In this document: one piece after another, positions 10,224-17,973 of the stretch
Position numbering within the stretch: position 1 is the first letter of the stretch
How the letters are laid out: every line of letters starts with the position of its first letter
From: Thiofilum flexile DSM 14609
Lineage (GTDB): Bacteria > Pseudomonadota > Gammaproteobacteria > Thiotrichales > Thiotrichaceae
Length of the DNA stretch: 64,000 bases
Assembly: GCF_000380185.1 (NCBI RefSeq)
Contig: NZ_KB904750.1
Coordinates: forward strand, 41,542 to 105,541
Direction: 5' to 3'
The notes under the pieces: generated by a model
What the model was told of the DNA's origin: nothing
Databases searched by the model: none
What the model saw: only the letters and a program-made list of their open reading frames with translations
Program-made: the position numbers and the translations under genes

Positions 10224-10586
10224 ATGCGTATACTATGGGGCGGACTTTTATGGTTAACATTAAGCAGCTACGCAGGAGCCGCCAACCTCAATTGTACCGA
10301 GATTGAAAAATTCTCTGATGATGACTCCGCCATCGACCTGTGTCTAAAACAAGCGAATGACACTCTCAATAGAAATTATGAGCAATTACAAAAGCGCTAT
10401 AAAACGAGTCGGGAAAAATCAACCGCTCTACTCAATATGCAAATTGCGTGGTTAGCCTTACGTGAAGCCCAATGCGATCTCGCCGGCTATAATGCTCAAA
10501 CCAAGAATAGTTTAATGCGCACCGCACAACGTTGTGTCGTTAAGATGACGCTAAAACGTGCCCATGAATTAAGGGAAATGCCATAA
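10224..10586 (+). CDS. LprI-like lysozyme-inhibitor-domain protein
   Basis: A 120-residue secreted protein: signal peptide of about 19 residues (ending SSYAGA), then an LprI-type domain (formerly DUF1311) with the alternating Cys pattern NLNCTEIE, IDLCLKQAND, WLALREAQCDLAG and TAQRCVVKMTLKRAHEL. Members of this family are periplasmic or lipidated helical proteins; Mycobacterium LprI inhibits lysozyme. The helical LNRNYEQLQKRY segment is typical. Placement next to ampD is compatible with a peptidoglycan-related role, but this is inference. Confidence 0.8.
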   Translation: MRILWGGLLWLTLSSYAGAANLNCTEIEKFSDDDSAIDLCLKQANDTLNRNYEQLQKRYKTSREKSTALLNMQIAWLALREAQCDLAGYNAQTKNSLMRTAQRCVVKMTLKRAHELREMP

Positions 10587-10633
10587 AACTTATTTTATAC
10601 TGTGCTGCTTAATACAACTCTTGTACCTTGACG

Positions 10634-10969
10634 ATGCTGCCAACTATCACGGATTTAAACTTTTACGCTGTACTCGCCGAGCATCCTGATCCCACCTTAA
10701 TACTCGTGACAGCACCCCACTGTGGCGCTTGTCAGGTATTAAGACAGGCGCTATCACACTCAACTCTCGCAAATGCTATGCCGATTTTTGAGCTAGACGC
10801 CGTGCATAATTCTAGCATTGTACAAGAGTTGGAAATTTTCCATTTGCCCGCCCTGTTTTTGTATGTCAATGGTGAGTTTCACGCCGAGCTACGCACTGAA
10901 CCTAAACCACGGGCGATTCAACAGGCGTTAGAACATGCCCTCACCCAACCGGCAGAGGAAGCACCTTAA
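10634..10969 (+). CDS. thioredoxin-fold protein with CGAC active site
   Basis: A 111-residue cytosolic thioredoxin-like protein. The redox motif is Cys30-Gly-Ala-Cys33 in TAPHCGACQVLRQ, and the cis-Pro loop is FHLPALFLYVNGEF, both standard for the fold. I use the ATG at 10634; the open frame reaches a TTG two codons earlier. No clear Shine-Dalgarno is visible. The stop overlaps the ampD start by one base (TAATG), so translation of the two is coupled. Substrate unknown; it is shorter and more divergent than TrxA. Confidence 0.82.
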   Translation: MLPTITDLNFYAVLAEHPDPTLILVTAPHCGACQVLRQALSHSTLANAMPIFELDAVHNSSIVQELEIFHLPALFLYVNGEFHAELRTEPKPRAIQQALEHALTQPAEEAP

Positions 10970-11559
10970 TGATTGATACCCAAACGGGCTTATATAGCTT
11001 AGCCCGTCAATGTCCTTCACCCAATCACGATGAACGTCCTGCAGGGTGTGTGCCTGATTTAATCGTGCTGCACAATATTAGCCTACCGCCTTATGAGTTT
11101 GGTGGGAATTGGATTGATCAACTCTTTACCAATCAGCTTGATCCTAATGCTCACCCTTTCTTTGCCACTATTACCCATTTACGGGTGGCGAGTCATCTCT
11201 TGATTCGTCGTCAAGGCGAAGTCGTGCAATATGTCCCCTTTCATCAAAGAGCTTTTCATGCGGGGGTATCCCGTTATCAAGGGCGTGAGCGTTGTAATGA
11301 TTTTTCTATTGGGATTGAAATCGAGGGGACAGATTTTGAGCCTTTTACAGAAGCACAGTATTTAGCACTAGAGGCTTTATTACCCGAATTAGTCGAGGCT
11401 TATCCCACCTTAAGCCTTAAGCATATTACCGGGCATGAGCATATCGCCCCCGGACGTAAAACCGATCCAGGGCCTTATTTTGATTGGGCACGCTTATCTA
11501 AACGCTTAGGTGTCACATTACCCGCTGATGCAGGCAATGTATTGGGACATTTTGCCTAA
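10969..11559 (+). CDS. ampD: 1,6-anhydro-N-acetylmuramyl-L-alanine amidase AmpD
   Basis: A 196-residue zinc amidase of the amidase_2 family that cleaves the peptide from anhydro-muropeptides during cytosolic cell-wall recycling. Zinc ligands are visible: His35 in VLHNISLPP, the histidine in HITGHEHIAPGRKTDPGP, and its Asp. CNDFSIGIEIEGTD carries the catalytic glutamate region. No signal peptide, as expected for AmpD rather than AmiD. Its loss usually derepresses AmpR-controlled beta-lactamases, but no ampR/ampC is in the window. It follows the thioredoxin-like gene with a one-base overlap. Confidence 0.95.
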   Translation: MIDTQTGLYSLARQCPSPNHDERPAGCVPDLIVLHNISLPPYEFGGNWIDQLFTNQLDPNAHPFFATITHLRVASHLLIRRQGEVVQYVPFHQRAFHAGVSRYQGRERCNDFSIGIEIEGTDFEPFTEAQYLALEALLPELVEAYPTLSLKHITGHEHIAPGRKTDPGPYFDWARLSKRLGVTLPADAGNVLGHFA

Positions 11560-11569
11560 GTAGCCCCTA

Positions 11570-11711
11570 AAAAGTAGTCGAGTATTACCGCCACAGTCGC
11601 TGTGAAAAAATCGTCAGGAGCGATTTTTCACGCCAGCTTGAGAGGCGCAAGGACGCGCCGAATAATAAATCCCTGCCGCCAAGACTGCTCCGGTAATACC
11701 CGACTACTTTT
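11570..11711 (-). repeat. structured dispersed repeat, copy 3 (inverted, long form)
   Basis: Arms 11570-11586 and 11695-11711 pair over about 17 bp with one mismatch (left arm AAAAGTAGTCGAGTATT). Read on the minus strand, the core is GGAGCAGTCTTGGCGGCAGG, then directly the 60-bp module shared with copy 2, then CACAGCGACTGTGG. The CTTGTAGCGTACA hairpin present in the other copies is deleted. It sits exactly between the convergent genes ampD and der, where a bidirectional terminator is expected. Confidence 0.83.
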
Positions 11712-11727
11712 AGTCGTTAACAGATAC

Positions 11728-13158
11728 TTATTTTGAATTCTTTTTAATAAATTTCATCAGGCGCTTTTTCTTATGAATCTGACGTGGCGTTAGAGTATTA
11801 CGCTTGCCTTCATAAGGATTTTCGCCGGTTTTAAACTCTAGTTTAACCTGAGTTCCTTTGAGTTTTAGCGTTTTGCGGAAATAGTTAATCAGATAGGTCT
11901 CATAGCTAGGCGGTATTTTCTCGGTCTGATTACCGTGAATAATAATTAAAAACGGGTTGCTGCCCCCCTGATGCGCATAGCGCAATTTAATTCGGCGTCC
12001 ATTGATAATAGGCGGCTGATGCATACGTAAAGCGGTTTCTAAAATACGGGTTAAACGTGAGGTAGGCACTTTGAGCATGGCAGAATCATAGGCTTCTAAT
12101 ACCGACTTAAAGAGCAACCCTACTCCAGTACCATGCTTAGCGGAAATAAAATGCTTATCTGCAAAGTCTAAAAAGGGTAGTTTTAGTTCTAATTGATGCT
12201 TAATCAAATCACGCTGTTCGGTATCAATACCATCCCATTTATTAATGGCTAAGACTAAGGCTCGCCCCGCATCAATGATCATCCCTAATAATGTAGCATC
12301 CTGATCGGTAATCGCATCATGCGCATCCACTAGCATAATCACCACGTGGGCCGCTTGAATAGCTTCCATCGTTTTGATAATACTAAACTTTTCTACCGTT
12401 TCACTTACCCGACTGCGGCGACGCATCCCGGCGGTATCAATGAGTGTATAAGCTTGCTCATCACGCTCAAAGGGGATAAAAATACTGTCTCGTGTCGTAC
12501 CGGGCTGATCAAAGGCAATAACGCGCTCTTCACCTAAAATACGATTGACTAAGGTTGATTTACCTACATTAGGTCGTCCAACAAAGGCAATTCTAATCCG
12601 CCCCTCGGTATCGACTTCATTACCCTCCTCATCCAATAAGGGTGGTAATTCCTCTGCCACTTCAGGCTCAGGAAACGCCTCTAAAATCTCCTCAATCATC
12701 GAGGTCACACCACGATTATGGGCTGCTGCAATGGTAAATACATTAGTAAAACCAAAGCCATAAAACTCAGAAGCAGCTTGATCTGCATCAATACGGTCGA
12801 TTTTATTGATAACTAGGAACACAGGCTTATTGCTGACACGCAATAAATCCGCAATCATTTCATCCGCCCCGGTGCGCCCGTGTTTACCATCCACGATAAA
12901 CAGTACGGCATCGGCTTCAGCAATCGCTGCTTTACTTTGCTTCGCCATGTGTTCATCAATGCCGACTTCTTCGCCACTTAAGCCGCCAGTGTCAATGACA
13001 TGATATTCTCGCTCATCCAACTCGCCCAAACCATATTTACGGTCACGAGTTAAACCCGGGAAATCCGCTACTAGCGCATCACGCGAGCGAGTCAGGCGAT
13101 TAAATAAAGTAGATTTACCCACATTTGGGCGACCGATGAGAGCAAGAACTGGTTTCAT
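11728..13158 (-). CDS. der: ribosome biogenesis GTPase Der (EngA)
   Basis: A 476-residue tandem GTPase needed for 50S subunit assembly. Two G domains: the first P-loop is GRPNVGKS at 9-16 with DTGG at 56-59 and NKID at 118-121; the second P-loop is at 194-201, followed by DTAGMRRRS and NKWD. The C-terminal KH-like domain (PPSYETYLINYFRKTLKLKG) and a basic tail rich in Lys are present. Length and order are standard. It is preceded by 57 bp and the Uma2-family gene on the same strand, and its 3' end faces structured repeat copy 3. Confidence 0.97.
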   Translation of the reverse strand: MKPVLALIGRPNVGKSTLFNRLTRSRDALVADFPGLTRDRKYGLGELDEREYHVIDTGGLSGEEVGIDEHMAKQSKAAIAEADAVLFIVDGKHGRTGADEMIADLLRVSNKPVFLVINKIDRIDADQAASEFYGFGFTNVFTIAAAHNRGVTSMIEEILEAFPEPEVAEELPPLLDEEGNEVDTEGRIRIAFVGRPNVGKSTLVNRILGEERVIAFDQPGTTRDSIFIPFERDEQAYTLIDTAGMRRRSRVSETVEKFSIIKTMEAIQAAHVVIMLVDAHDAITDQDATLLGMIIDAGRALVLAINKWDGIDTEQRDLIKHQLELKLPFLDFADKHFISAKHGTGVGLLFKSVLEAYDSAMLKVPTSRLTRILETALRMHQPPIINGRRIKLRYAHQGGSNPFLIIIHGNQTEKIPPSYETYLINYFRKTLKLKGTQVKLEFKTGENPYEGKRNTLTPRQIHKKKRLMKFIKKNSK

Positions 13159-13215
13159 GACAGAGGTTTATTCAAATAAGTAACATCAAGCGCGAGAGGA
13201 TACCACAAAGTGGAA

Positions 13216-13836
13216 CTAAAGCGCTGTGCTATCTGAGTTTGGTTCTAGTGGTTCATCAAACTCCGCTAAAAACGCCCAGTCTATCGTTAAGTCATTGAAG
13301 GTGATCACCCTACTCACCTCATCCATCCCTAACATCAAAGGCTTACCATATTTTCCCTGTGCATCCAGCACATAAATCATCACCCAACGCTCCTCAGGAT
13401 GGACAATCCAATATTCTTTAACACCATGTTTTTCGTATAACTCGCGCTTGAGATTCATATCTTTAAGCGCTGTTGAGGTCGATAGCACCTCAATAATCCA
13501 ATCGGGAGCACCACGACAACCACGCCGATCTAGTTTAGTTTTATCACAAACCACCACTATATCAGGCTCTACAACCGTATCGGTTTTGTCATCGGATTGA
13601 TTAGGTTTAGGTAAACGCACGGCAAAGGGCGCAACATAAGCTCTGCAATTTGCATTTTGCGCTTTGAGATAGTCACGGATTTGTCCACCCACCTCAAAAA
13701 CCACTGCTTGATGAATACGCAAAGGAGCCGTCATAGCATAGGCAGTACCCTCTATTAACTCCCAACGCTCCTCTTCAGGCCAACATTGGTAATCAGCATA
13801 GGTGTAAGTTCGTGCTAATTTCTCAGCGGTTGCCAT
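13216..13836 (-). CDS. Uma2 family endonuclease-fold protein (DUF820)
   Basis: A 206-residue protein of the Uma2/DUF820 family, a restriction-endonuclease-like PD-(D/E)XK fold. Key elements: TYADYQCWPEEERWELIEGTAY at the N-terminus, VVEPDIVVVCD and APDWIIEVLSTSTA (the D and ExL positions), then KRELYEKHGVKEYWIVHPEE. These genes are abundant in cyanobacteria and some filamentous proteobacteria, often in many copies; function is unproven. The start is the ATG at 13836, eight bases after GGAGG; the frame remains open upstream to 13881 but without a better site. Confidence 0.87.
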   Translation of the reverse strand: MATAEKLARTYTYADYQCWPEEERWELIEGTAYAMTAPLRIHQAVVFEVGGQIRDYLKAQNANCRAYVAPFAVRLPKPNQSDDKTDTVVEPDIVVVCDKTKLDRRGCRGAPDWIIEVLSTSTALKDMNLKRELYEKHGVKEYWIVHPEERWVMIYVLDAQGKYGKPLMLGMDEVSRVITFNDLTIDWAFLAEFDEPLEPNSDSTAL

Positions 13837-13893
13837 AGCTAAACCTCCGTGATTGAGTACTTTGACTATAGCATAGGGCAAATAGTAAAAAAC

Positions 13894-14310
13894 TTAGGCC
13901 TTTTTCAACCACGGCACATACATCACGGCCTCACCTTGTATCAATACTTTGCCATCCTTATCGGTACAGGTGGTTTTTAAGGTTACAATCGGCTTACCTT
14001 CACGAATACTGGTAATTTCCACCGTTGCGGTGACATCCGTATTCAAATAGACAGGGGCTTTAAAGTTCAGATTTTGGGTCATGTAAATGGAACCATGGCC
14101 GGGTAGTTCTTCACCTATTAAGCCTGAAAACATACTCCCCACCAACATACCATGCACAATACGCTGCTTAAATTGGGTCGTTGCAGCAAATGCCTCATCG
14201 AGATGTACCGGATTATGGTCTGTAGATAAATCGGCAAAGATACGAACATCTTGATCGGTAAACTGACGTGTCACCGATACCTTATCACCTACTTTTAACT
14301 CTCTTGGCAT
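13894..14310 (-). CDS. MaoC-family (R)-specific enoyl-CoA hydratase
   Basis: A 138-residue single hotdog-fold hydratase. The catalytic dyad is in DLSTDHNPVHLDEAFA (Asp and His, as in PhaJ), and RIVHGMLVGSMFSGLIGEELPG matches the family core. PhaJ-type enzymes hydrate trans-2-enoyl-CoA to (R)-3-hydroxyacyl-CoA and can divert beta-oxidation intermediates to polyhydroxyalkanoate. It lies downstream of the ETF-QO gene, at the edge of the fatty-acid catabolism block; a PHA link is plausible but no phaC is seen here. Confidence 0.87.
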   Translation of the reverse strand: MPRELKVGDKVSVTRQFTDQDVRIFADLSTDHNPVHLDEAFAATTQFKQRIVHGMLVGSMFSGLIGEELPGHGSIYMTQNLNFKAPVYLNTDVTATVEITSIREGKPIVTLKTTCTDKDGKVLIQGEAVMYVPWLKKA

Positions 14311-14345
14311 AAATTATTCCTTAAGTTTTCTAGGCCGAATAGTTG

Positions 14346-14451
14346 AAAAGCAAAGGGATGTTTCTGGAGCAGTCTTGGCGGCAGGGATGCCGCCTTGTAG
14401 CGTACATGGATGTATTTACAGCGACTGTGGAAGAAATGTCCCTTTGCTTTT
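14346..14451 (+). repeat. structured dispersed repeat, copy 4
   Basis: Arms 14346-14363 and 14434-14451 pair over 18 bp with two G-T wobbles (left arm AAAAGCAAAGGGATGTTT). The core CTGGAGCAGTCTTGGCGGCA, the GCCGCC and TTGTAGCGTACA elements and GACTGTGGAAGAAAT closely match copy 1. It lies just after the 3' end of the ETF-QO gene, before the MaoC gene on the same strand. Confidence 0.84.
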
Positions 14452-14462
14452 TGCCCAGCGAC

Positions 14463-16136
14463 TTACATATTCGGGTAGTTCGGCCCACCACCGCCCTCTG
14501 GTGTGACCCATGTAATATTCTGCGCGGGATCTTTAATATCACAGGTTTTGCAATGTACGCAATTCTGAGCATTAATTTGTAAACGTACCCCGCTCGCATC
14601 CTCTACTACTTCATAAACCCCTGCCGGACAATAACGCTGGGCAGGTTCGGCATATTTAGGCAAATTCGACTGAATAGGAATAGTTGGATCTTTTAAACGC
14701 AGATGACAAGGTTGGTCTTCTTCGTGATTGGTATTCGACAAAAATACTGAAGTCAGCTTATCAAAACTCAATTTACCATCCGGTTTAGGGTACGCAATGG
14801 GCTTACACTCGCTCGCAGGCTTTAAACGGGTATGATCGGGATGATTATCTCGTAAGGTAATAGGTAACTTACCTTTAAACCAATTTTGATCTAGGTAATT
14901 AAAAGCGCCACCCAATAAAGCGCCGTATTTATGTAAAGCAGGGCCAAAATTACGCGAAGACTCTAATTCATCATACGCCCACGAATGTTTAAAGCGCTCG
15001 GCATAGCCAGTTAAATCTTTACCACCCTCATCACCACTTTGTAGGGCAGCAAAAACCTCTTCAGCCGCTAACATGCCGGTTTTCATAGCGGTGTGAGTGC
15101 CTTTGATTTTGGAGAAATTCAAAGTACCCGCCTCACAACCGATTAATAAGCCTCCCGGAAAAGTCATTTTAGGCAGAGCATTAAAGCCGCCCTTGGTAAT
15201 CGCACGCGCCCCATAAGCCACCCGCTTACCACCTGTTAGCGTGTCTGCTATGACAGGGTGGTGCTTAATACGCTGAAACTCATCATAAGGGCTTAAGTAA
15301 GGATTAGAATAATTAAGATCCACAATCAAGCCGACTACGACCTGATTATTCTCAGTGTGATAGAGGAAAAAGCCGCCCCCTGTGCCACCGGGCAATGCCC
15401 AATTTTCTAAAGGCCAACCGGAGCCATGCACCACTTTGCCCGCCTGATGCTTAGCAGGGTCAACATCCCATAACTCTTTAATACCTAAGCCATAGTGCTG
15501 AGCATCGGCGTTTTCATCGAGCTTAAATTGTTGATATAGACGCTTACCTAAATGGCCACGACTCCCCTCGGCAAAGAGGGTATATTTAGCCACCAGCTCC
15601 ATACCCGGTGTGAAGCTATCTTTAGGCTCACCATCCGCCCCTATGCCCATATCGCCGGTTTGAATACCCCGTACACTACCATCCTCATGATACAAAATTT
15701 CACTCGCGGCAAAGCCGGGGAACACATCCACGCCTAAACTTTCAGCCTGTTCGGCTAACCAGCGACATACATTCGCAAGGCTAACAATATAGTTACCCTG
15801 ATTGTGCATAGTAGCTGGAATAAACGCATGCGGTAATTTAGTAGCGGCGGTTTCATTACGCAGTAGATAAAGCTCATCCTCGGTCACAGGGACATTGAGT
15901 GGCGCACCCATTGCTTTCCAATCAGGGAATAGCTCATCCAGGGCGCGACTTTCAATCACTGCACCCGACAAAATATGAGCACCTACCTCCGAACCCTTCT
16001 CGACTAAGCACACACTTAGTTCTTGATTCGCTTCATTGGCTAATTGTTTCAGGCGGCAAGCAGCGGCAAGTCCCGCAGGCCCTCCTCCAACAATCACCAC
16101 ATCAAACTCCATTGTGTCGCGTTCAATTATGCTCAT
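14463..16136 (-). CDS. electron transfer flavoprotein-ubiquinone oxidoreductase
   Basis: A 557-residue flavoprotein that passes electrons from acyl-CoA dehydrogenases, via ETF, to the quinone pool at the inner membrane. The FAD Rossmann motif VVIVGGGPAGLAAA lies at the N-terminus, GAHILSGAV follows, and the C-terminal [4Fe-4S] site has NCVHCKTCDIKDP plus an upstream cysteine in RYCPAGVYE. I use the ATG at 16136 because GAGAGAG sits at ideal distance and Pseudomonas homologues begin similarly a few residues before MEFDVV; an ATG at 16166 adds ten residues. etfA/etfB are not in the window. Confidence 0.94.
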   Translation of the reverse strand: MSIIERDTMEFDVVIVGGGPAGLAAACRLKQLANEANQELSVCLVEKGSEVGAHILSGAVIESRALDELFPDWKAMGAPLNVPVTEDELYLLRNETAATKLPHAFIPATMHNQGNYIVSLANVCRWLAEQAESLGVDVFPGFAASEILYHEDGSVRGIQTGDMGIGADGEPKDSFTPGMELVAKYTLFAEGSRGHLGKRLYQQFKLDENADAQHYGLGIKELWDVDPAKHQAGKVVHGSGWPLENWALPGGTGGGFFLYHTENNQVVVGLIVDLNYSNPYLSPYDEFQRIKHHPVIADTLTGGKRVAYGARAITKGGFNALPKMTFPGGLLIGCEAGTLNFSKIKGTHTAMKTGMLAAEEVFAALQSGDEGGKDLTGYAERFKHSWAYDELESSRNFGPALHKYGALLGGAFNYLDQNWFKGKLPITLRDNHPDHTRLKPASECKPIAYPKPDGKLSFDKLTSVFLSNTNHEEDQPCHLRLKDPTIPIQSNLPKYAEPAQRYCPAGVYEVVEDASGVRLQINAQNCVHCKTCDIKDPAQNITWVTPEGGGGPNYPNM

Positions 16137-16234
16137 ACTGACTCTCTCTGGGTTCTGGCTCAGCATTTATGCTTAAGTAGATAACAAGCGGCAAGCACTT
16201 ATTGGTAAAAATAAATACTTGCCTTTTGCCTAGT

Positions 16235-17905
16235 TCATGATAAATGACGCAGCTCTTTGCGTAAGATCTTACCTACATTGCTTTTTGGTAAACTATCGAC
16301 AAACACGATTTGTTTCGGGCGTTTATAACTGGTCAATAATTCACGGCAGTGCTGCTGCACTTCCTCTACCGTGAGGCTAGGGTCTTTTTTGACAATAAAG
16401 GCTTTGACTATTTCACCGGAATGCTCATCCTTCACCCCAATCACACCCGATTCTAAAATCTTGGGATGCGCAGCCAATACATCCTCGATCTCATTGGGAT
16501 AGACATTAAAGCCCGATACCAGCACCATATCTTTGAGGCGGTCGACTAATTTCACAAAGCCATCCTCATTAATAATCGCCACATCGCCCGTCTTAAGCCA
16601 GCCGTCGGCGGTTAATACCTTAGCGGTTTCGGTTGGGCGCTGCCAATACTCACGCATGACTTGCGGACCCCGTATCCATAACTCACCCGCTTCACCGATG
16701 TCTAGCTCCTTGCCCTCTAAATCACGCACGGAAATGTCGGTCGAGGATAAAGGCAAGCCAATCATGCCATTATACTCGGTCAACGTGACTGGATTAATAC
16801 ACACTGCGGGCGAGGTTTCAGTTAAGCCATAGGCCTCTAATAACACCACCCCGGTTAATGCCTTCCAACGTTTAGCTACCGCTTCTTGTACCGCCATTCC
16901 CCCGCCTAACGCTATTTTAAGCTTAGAGAAATCTACCTGCTCAATCCCTTTGGAGTTAAGCAATAGATTAAATAAGGTGTTTACTCCGGTAATAAACGTA
17001 AAGGGCTGACGTTTTAAATCTTTGAGAAAAGTAGGCACATCACGCGGATTCGTGACTAAAATATTATGCGCCCCCAGTTCTACGGCAAATAAAGCATTAG
17101 CGGTTAAGGCAAACACATGATACAGCGGTAGGGCGGTAATGAAAGTTTCTTTGCCCTCTTCCAGATAATGCCCCACCCAGCTTGAGGCCTGTAGTAAATT
17201 GGCAATCATATTACGATGGGTTAATACCGCTCCCTTAGCTACCCCAGTCGTTCCCCCCGTATATTGCAAAAAGGCAATATCCTCTTGTGTCACTGGTGGA
17301 TCTTGATAAGTCGCTAACTGCTGCTTACCTAGCTTTAATGCCTGCTTTAGCTTGATGGCCTGTGGTAAAGAAAACGGTGGAACCATTTTCTTAATATAAC
17401 GCACCACAAAATTAACGAGTAAGGATTTAAAGCCCCCCATTAAATCACCGACCTCAGTCGTGATAATGGTTTTCACCTCGGTACGTGCGACTACTTTTTC
17501 TAGTACATGGGCAAAGTTCGCTATAATAATGATGGCTTTAGCGCCCGAATCTTTAAGCTGATGCTCTAACTCATTAGCGGTATAAAGAGGATTAGTATTC
17601 ACCACCACTAAGCCTGCGCGTAGTGCACCAAATAAAGCAATCGGGTATTGCAATAAATTCGGCATCATAATCGCAATACGATCACCCGGCTTTAACTGCA
17701 CCTCATGCGTTAAATAAGCCGCAAATTGACGGGTGAGCTCATCCGCCTGAGCATAGGTTAAAGTACTCCCCATATTGCTAAAAGCGGGTAAGGTACTAAA
17801 TTGTTGCACACTGCGCTGAAACAGATCGACAATAGAACGATACTGATTCGGGTCAATGTCGGTGGGTACACCTTCTGGATAATGTTTAAGCCACACTTTT
17901 TCCAT
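16235..17905 (-). CDS. fadD: long-chain fatty acid-CoA ligase
   Basis: A 556-residue AMP-forming acyl-CoA synthetase that activates fatty acids with ATP and CoA at the membrane before beta-oxidation. Motifs: the P-loop YTGGTTGVAKGAVLTHRN, the adenylate-binding EAYGLTETSP, the TGD of LKTGDVAI, and the C-terminal SNVGKILRKELR lysine. The N-terminus VWLKHYPEGVPTDIDPNQY is typical for FadD. It is in the same orientation as the beta-oxidation genes but separated from them by the TnpB element. Confidence 0.93.
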   Translation of the reverse strand: MEKVWLKHYPEGVPTDIDPNQYRSIVDLFQRSVQQFSTLPAFSNMGSTLTYAQADELTRQFAAYLTHEVQLKPGDRIAIMMPNLLQYPIALFGALRAGLVVVNTNPLYTANELEHQLKDSGAKAIIIIANFAHVLEKVVARTEVKTIITTEVGDLMGGFKSLLVNFVVRYIKKMVPPFSLPQAIKLKQALKLGKQQLATYQDPPVTQEDIAFLQYTGGTTGVAKGAVLTHRNMIANLLQASSWVGHYLEEGKETFITALPLYHVFALTANALFAVELGAHNILVTNPRDVPTFLKDLKRQPFTFITGVNTLFNLLLNSKGIEQVDFSKLKIALGGGMAVQEAVAKRWKALTGVVLLEAYGLTETSPAVCINPVTLTEYNGMIGLPLSSTDISVRDLEGKELDIGEAGELWIRGPQVMREYWQRPTETAKVLTADGWLKTGDVAIINEDGFVKLVDRLKDMVLVSGFNVYPNEIEDVLAAHPKILESGVIGVKDEHSGEIVKAFIVKKDPSLTVEEVQQHCRELLTSYKRPKQIVFVDSLPKSNVGKILRKELRHLS

Positions 17906-17953
17906 GATACGTCCTCCTCTTAGCGTTGTAATAATTAGTTATATTGACATCCT

Positions 17954-17973
17954 CCCCGACCTAAAGGACGGGG
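17954..17973 (-). ncRNA. right-end hairpin, expected part of the omega-RNA
   Basis: CCCCGACC (17954-17961), a four-base loop and GGACGGGG (17966-17973) form an 8-bp stem with one T-T mismatch, overlapping the tnpB stop. In related elements the guide RNA covers the tnpB 3' end and this right end, with the guide in the flanking DNA; here the guide would read into about 17920-17943 on the minus strand. The RNA itself is inferred. Confidence 0.5.

Noticed and set aside
5901..14451. The four structured repeats as CRISPR repeats, integron attC sites or tRNA-like genes
   Set aside because: They are single, widely spaced copies with no spacers; the core is too conserved for attC and no integron integrase is present; no anticodon arm or CCA-like end is found.
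14330..14599. Open frames on both strands over copy 4 of the repeat
   Set aside because: They run through the structured repeat and the ETF-QO 3' end; no protein features.
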